Shown here: positions 6,185 through 8,319 of the stretch, piece after piece
How the letters are laid out: every line of letters begins with the position of its first letter
Position numbering within the stretch: position 1 is the first letter of the stretch
Assembly (NCBI GenBank): GCA_021162905.1
Contig: JAGGXT010000211.1
Span: 1-8,319 of the forward strand
From: Candidatus Odinarchaeota archaeon
GTDB taxonomy: Archaea > Asgardarchaeota > JAGGXT01
DNA: 8,319 nucleotides
Direction of reading: 5' to 3'
The notes under the pieces: model-generated
Seen by the model: the letters and a program-made list of their open reading frames with translations, nothing else
Databases searched by the model: none
Told to the model about the DNA's origin: nothing
Position numbers and translations under genes: made by a program

Positions 6185-6209
6185 CGGTGTGATATTATGA
6201 TTATTAGAT

Positions 6210-6213
6210 GGTG
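6210..6213 (+). promoter_or_regulatory. Short ribosome binding site GGTG for the MoaD gene
   Basis: GGTG ends seven bases before ATG 6221. A similar GGTG at 6186-6189 stands before ATG 6197, so the site alone does not settle the start; the TATA position does. Confidence 0.45.
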
Positions 6214-6220
6214 CGCTACT

Positions 6221-6499
6221 ATGGCTAGAGTCAGAATATCATTTTTCGGAAATCTAAGAAAAATTGTTGGTGAGCAAGTGGCACAAGTAGATGCAGAAAA
6301 TCTCTATGAGGCTTTAGTTAAGTTGTCATTAAAATATGGCGATAAAATTAAAAATATCTTAATATTCGAAGATGGATGGTTTAGGGCATATCATATAATA
6401 AGTGTTAATGGCGTTAATGTTACTGATAAAAACGCCCATGAGATAACTCTCTCTGATGGAGATATAGTCTATATTTTGCCACCAGTAGGAGGCGGATGA
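6221..6499 (+). CDS. moaD: MoaD/ThiS-family sulfur carrier protein
   Basis: Small beta-grasp protein of 92 residues. MoaD carries sulfur as a C-terminal thiocarboxylate to molybdopterin synthase; relatives serve thiamine or tRNA thiolation. The N terminus RVRISFFGNLRKIVG is the classic first strands and helix, LSDGDIVYILPPVGGG is the classic end, and the terminal Gly-Gly that is adenylated is present. I prefer ATG 6221 to ATG 6197: the TATA box at 6173-6184 predicts a transcript start near 6206, downstream of 6197, and GGTG at 6210-6213 lies seven bases before 6221. Homologues also usually begin right at this strand. It is divergent from the AcnX operon and stands alone without MoaE, so a role in cofactor supply for the nearby molybdenum enzyme is inferred. 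A ubiquitin-like SAMP function is an alternative. Confidence 0.88.
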   Translation: MARVRISFFGNLRKIVGEQVAQVDAENLYEALVKLSLKYGDKIKNILIFEDGWFRAYHIISVNGVNVTDKNAHEITLSDGDIVYILPPVGGG

Positions 6500-6549
6500 A
6501 CGCTTCTCGCTTATCATCTCATTCTAAAAATTTAAGTTATTGAAGTTAG

Positions 6550-6559
6550 CATAAAATAA
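6550..6559 (+). promoter_or_regulatory. Candidate TATA box for the DapA-like gene
   Basis: CATAAAATAA lies in the 92-base gap after the MoaD gene and predicts a start near 6580, just before the AGGTGAT site. The DapA-like gene may therefore have its own promoter; read-through from the MoaD gene is also possible, because I see no strong T-run terminator in the gap. Confidence 0.4.
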
Positions 6560-6580
6560 TTCATGTAGGTACTTTTTGTT

Positions 6581-6587
6581 AGGTGAT
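6581..6587 (+). promoter_or_regulatory. Strong ribosome binding site AGGTGAT deciding the TTG 6592 start
   Basis: This is the best ribosome binding site in the window. Its GGTGA core ends five bases before TTG 6592, so the rare TTG start is preferred to GTG 6583, which lies within the site. Confidence 0.7.
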
Positions 6588-6591
6588 AATA

Positions 6592-7479
6592 TTGACTAAT
6601 AATATAAAAGGTATAATTCCTGCCGTTCTAACACCATTTGATAAGCATGAAAATATTGATATTAATGCATTCAAAGAATTACTTAATTATTTGATGGATA
6701 AAGGTGTGCATGGACTTTTCATTTTAGGATCACAAGGAGAATTTTATGCGTTAACATTAGATGAATGTAAAAAACTTATGGACGCAGCTGTTAGTGTAAA
6801 GAGAGAAAATATTCCGATCTATGCAGGCATCGGAAGAATTACAACTACAGAAACTATAGAGCTTGCAAAATATGCTTTAGATGTTGGTATTGATTATGGT
6901 GTGGTAGTTACGCCATTCTATGTAAGACTTACACAAAAGGAATTAGAAGAACACTATAAAAAAATTGCTGAGAGCGTTGAGCTAAAGATACTCCTATATA
7001 ATAATCCCTCTAACACAAACATAAACTTGGAACCAGACACTGTGTATCGCTTAAGAGACATTTCAAATATCGTTGGAATAAAAGAAAGTACGCCTTACTT
7101 CAGTCAACTTGTAGAGCTAATTCAGAAATGCAGATCTGCTAAGTTTCATATACTTGTAGGACTTGAGTGCCATATCTTGGGTGGTTTGCTTTTAGGTGCG
7201 GATGGTGCAGTAGTAGCTAGTGCAAATGCTATACCAGATATTCTTGTTTCTCTCTATGAAAACTTTACAGAGGGGAATCTAGGTGAAGCTATAAAGTTGC
7301 AACAGAAAGTTAATGAATTCTTCAATTTATTCAAGTATGGAACTTTCCCTGGAATACTCAAGGACATAATGGAAATTATGGGCTTCCAATATGGAAAAGC
7401 TCGTTCACCAGTTAAATCAATTACTAGGAAGGCAAGAGAAGAAATTCGCTTTAGATTAAAAATTTTAGGGCTTCTATGA
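6592..7479 (+). CDS. DapA/N-acetylneuraminate lyase superfamily protein (dihydrodipicolinate synthase-like)
   Basis: TIM-barrel class I aldolase/hydratase that works through a lysine Schiff base with an alpha-keto acid. The 295-residue protein has the full set of landmarks: GIIPAVLTPF at the start (7-16), keto-acid carboxylate loop GSQGEFYAL (46-54), TPFY (107-110), catalytic Tyr136 in LYNNP, and Schiff-base Lys164 in VGIKES. In true dihydrodipicolinate synthase the loop is GTTGE; here Gln48 replaces the second Thr, pointing away from lysine biosynthesis and towards a sugar-acid aldolase, a keto-deoxy acid dehydratase or a pyrroline-hydroxycarboxylate deaminase. I take TTG 6592 as start because AGGTGAT (6581-6587) is a near-perfect ribosome binding site at proper spacing; the GTG at 6583 lies inside that site. 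Its substrate is not readable from sequence; position near the AcnX genes suggests a shared catabolic pathway. Confidence 0.88.
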   Translation: MTNNIKGIIPAVLTPFDKHENIDINAFKELLNYLMDKGVHGLFILGSQGEFYALTLDECKKLMDAAVSVKRENIPIYAGIGRITTTETIELAKYALDVGIDYGVVVTPFYVRLTQKELEEHYKKIAESVELKILLYNNPSNTNINLEPDTVYRLRDISNIVGIKESTPYFSQLVELIQKCRSAKFHILVGLECHILGGLLLGADGAVVASANAIPDILVSLYENFTEGNLGEAIKLQQKVNEFFNLFKYGTFPGILKDIMEIMGFQYGKARSPVKSITRKAREEIRFRLKILGLL

Positions 7480-7506
7480 GTTCACTTTTCACATTCTAAA
7501 TAGTAA

Positions 7507-7530
7507 TTTTTAAGTGAGTCTTATATTTTT
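7507..7530 (+). terminator. Possible T-rich terminator after the DapA-like gene
   Basis: Two runs of five T (7507-7511 and 7525-7529 region) follow the DapA-like stop by about 30-50 bases. The second run overlaps the TATA-like box of the next gene, so the assignment is tentative. Confidence 0.35.
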
Positions 7531-7550
7531 CCAGTAAAGCTTAAGTGAGT
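7510..7550. repeat. 10-bp direct repeat TTAAGTGAGT flanking a promoter
   Basis: Exact copies at 7510-7519 and 7541-7550, 31 bases apart (about three helical turns). The match continues as TTAT after one differing base. The second copy abuts the start of the deoxyribosyltransferase-like gene. Confidence 0.7.
7521..7529 (+). promoter_or_regulatory. Candidate TATA box for the deoxyribosyltransferase-like gene
   Basis: TTATATTTT centred near 7525 predicts a start near 7550, four bases before ATG 7554. It lies between two copies of TTAAGTGAGT. Confidence 0.4.
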
Positions 7551-7553
7551 ATT

Positions 7554-8117
7554 ATGATTTTGCAGAATGAAAGGGTTATTGATACTCTTTTAAGGCAAGG
7601 CTTTGTTTTCATAGTTGTGAACAAGAATTTCTTAAAAAAGAAAAGATTTAGGCTGTATGGAAAGGTTATTGTGCATGCAAAAACCTTAAAACCAGCATTA
7701 TTTTTGGATCATAATTATAATGAAAGAAACTTTATTATTGCAGTACTCAGGCGTGAAAGAATAAAAATATATTTTGCTCATCCCATGATCGAGTACGATA
7801 CCCTAGAAGAGGAGAGGAACATTTCCCTTATTAAGAAGCACTTTAAAAATGCAACTATTGTTAATCCGAAAAAATACAGATTTAAGGACATGGACAGTTA
7901 TTTAAGAATTGTAAGTAAATGCGATGTGATTGTTTTCAAAAAATTTAAGGAATTTATTACTGCTGGTGTTGGCAAGGAAATTAATTTTGCATTTAAAAGA
8001 AATATCCCTGTTTATGAAATATTAGGAGAAGAGATTGTCAGAGTGAAGGAGTTACAAAATGAAATTTTAAATCGCGATGAAACTAATTATCTTTATAAGA
8101 TCGCTTCTAAATTATAA
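7554..8117 (+). CDS. Nucleoside 2-deoxyribosyltransferase-like protein with unassigned N-terminal region
   Basis: 187 residues, very lysine-rich. The C-terminal two-thirds matches the pattern of an archaeal protein group with the nucleoside 2-deoxyribosyltransferase-like Rossmann fold: KIYFAHPM (71-78), EEERN (85-89), NP (104-105), a DVIVF strand (124-128), then GVGKEINFAF (138-147) and IPVYEI (151-156). E142 is where deoxyribosyltransferases carry their catalytic Glu. Related folds also cleave nucleotides or NAD derivatives, so activity cannot be assumed. Residues 1-70 have two hydrophobic strand-like stretches and no motif I recognise. There is no signal peptide. I chose ATG 7554 over GTG 7545: the TATA-like box at 7521-7529 would start the transcript near 7550, giving an almost leaderless message. 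It is probably a separate unit from the DapA-like gene and shows no obvious link to the metabolic cluster. Confidence 0.72.
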   Translation: MILQNERVIDTLLRQGFVFIVVNKNFLKKKRFRLYGKVIVHAKTLKPALFLDHNYNERNFIIAVLRRERIKIYFAHPMIEYDTLEEERNISLIKKHFKNATIVNPKKYRFKDMDSYLRIVSKCDVIVFKKFKEFITAGVGKEINFAFKRNIPVYEILGEEIVRVKELQNEILNRDETNYLYKIASKL

Positions 8118-8152
8118 TGAGTATCACATTGAAATAATGCTGTTGCTTTTCC

Positions 8153-8160
8153 TTATAAAA
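8153..8160 (+). promoter_or_regulatory. TATA box of an unassigned transcript
   Basis: TTATAAAA is a textbook archaeal TATA sequence and lies inside a small inverted repeat, GCTTTT-N6-AAAAGC (8145-8162). It predicts a transcript start near 8183-8186, just where the stem-loop at 8186-8233 begins. Confidence 0.45.
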
Positions 8161-8185
8161 GCGTTGGCAATATCAGTGTTTTTTG

Positions 8186-8233
8186 GTGTTAGGGAGCAAA
8201 AAATAAAGTTTAATATAAAATTCCCCCTAACAC
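8186..8233 (+). ncRNA. Candidate structured RNA or leader stem-loop
   Basis: GTGTTAGGG (8186-8194) pairs perfectly with CCCTAACAC (8225-8233), enclosing a 30-base AT-rich loop; one mismatch then a G-C pair can extend the stem inward. It starts where the TATA box at 8153-8160 predicts transcription to begin and is followed by ATTTTAATT. It could be a small RNA or a structured 5' leader of a gene beginning near 8252-8273. The same symmetry on DNA could instead be a protein-binding site. Confidence 0.3.
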
Positions 8234-8272
8234 AGATTTTAATTAAATAATGTGCACAAACGTTCAAATTGG

Positions 8273-8319
8273 GTGAATAGAATTATTTTAGGTATATCTT
8301 CACATGATAACAATAATTA
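8273..8319 (+). CDS. Possible 5' end of a gene running off the window
   Basis: A GTG at 8273 begins a frame that stays open to the window edge and reads MNRIILGISSHDNNN. The ILGIS-x-HD pattern is faintly like the start of carbamoyltransferases, but fifteen residues prove nothing. An upstream GTG (8252) in the same frame and an ATG at 8304 in another frame are alternatives. A real start would need the downstream sequence. Confidence 0.2.
   Translation, partial: MNRIILGISSHDNNN

Noticed and set aside
6197..6220. Longer MoaD start at ATG 6197
   Set aside because: The TATA box predicts transcription starting after this codon, and the extra residues (MIIRWCAT) are not typical of the family.
6592..7479. 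True dihydrodipicolinate synthase (dapA)
   Set aside because: The GTTGE loop is GSQGE and there is no lysine-biosynthesis gene nearby, so the symbol is withheld.
8145..8162. GCTTTT-N6-AAAAGC as a terminator hairpin for the preceding gene
   Set aside because: It is only six pairs long and not directly followed by a T-run. The TATA sequence within it explains the symmetry better; the T-run at 8179-8184 could still end the transcript.
1563..8258. TGTGCAC palindrome near 1564 and again near 8251 as a shared operator
   Set aside because: Two copies of a 6-7 base palindrome in 8.3 kb are expected by chance, and the contexts differ.
1..8319. CRISPR array, insertion sequence, tRNA or rRNA genes
   Set aside because: I looked on both strands and found no regularly spaced repeats, transposase motifs, terminal inverted repeats, or cloverleaf and conserved rRNA sequences.

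Overview
This window reads as chromosome of an AT-rich, probably thermophilic archaeon, most likely in or near the Thermoproteota. The case rests on four things: GGTGA-type ribosome binding sites 4-7 bases before starts, TATA boxes about 25 bases before likely transcript starts, heavy use of AGA (Arg) and ATA (Ile) codons, and protein families typical of archaea. I cannot name the species. There is no mobile element, CRISPR array, tRNA or rRNA, and every full-length gene looks intact.

Layout. A class III PLP aminotransferase (53-1435, minus) diverges across a 212-base promoter region from a two-gene molybdenum-hydroxylase operon: molybdopterin-binding large subunit (1648-3972) and 2Fe-2S small subunit (3972-4439), stop and start overlapping by one base. 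Converging on it, with only 7 bases between stop codons, is a minus-strand operon for the two parts of an aconitase-X (AcnX) enzyme: catalytic subunit (4866-6092) and swivel subunit (4447-4869), joined by an ATGA overlap. Diverging from that operon are a MoaD/ThiS-type sulfur carrier (6221-6499), a DapA/N-acetylneuraminate-lyase family enzyme (6592-7479) and a protein resembling nucleoside 2-deoxyribosyltransferases (7554-8117). The last 200 bases hold a TATA box, a 9-bp stem-loop and possibly the first codons of another gene.

How the genes may work together (inference). An aminotransferase that can make an aldehyde or keto acid, a molybdenum hydroxylase that oxidises aldehydes or heterocycles, a dehydratase-fold enzyme and a Schiff-base lyase/hydratase form a plausible small-molecule catabolic set, with MoaD supplying sulfur for the molybdenum cofactor. 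The most notable signal is the AcnX pair. It keeps the cysteines expected to hold an iron-sulfur cluster but departs from the usual AcnX signature at several active-site motifs in both subunits, including loss of the expected serine in the swivel subunit. I read it as a divergent AcnX branch, perhaps with a substrate other than mevalonate 5-phosphate or cis-3-hydroxyproline. That reading rests on remembered family motifs, not on an alignment.
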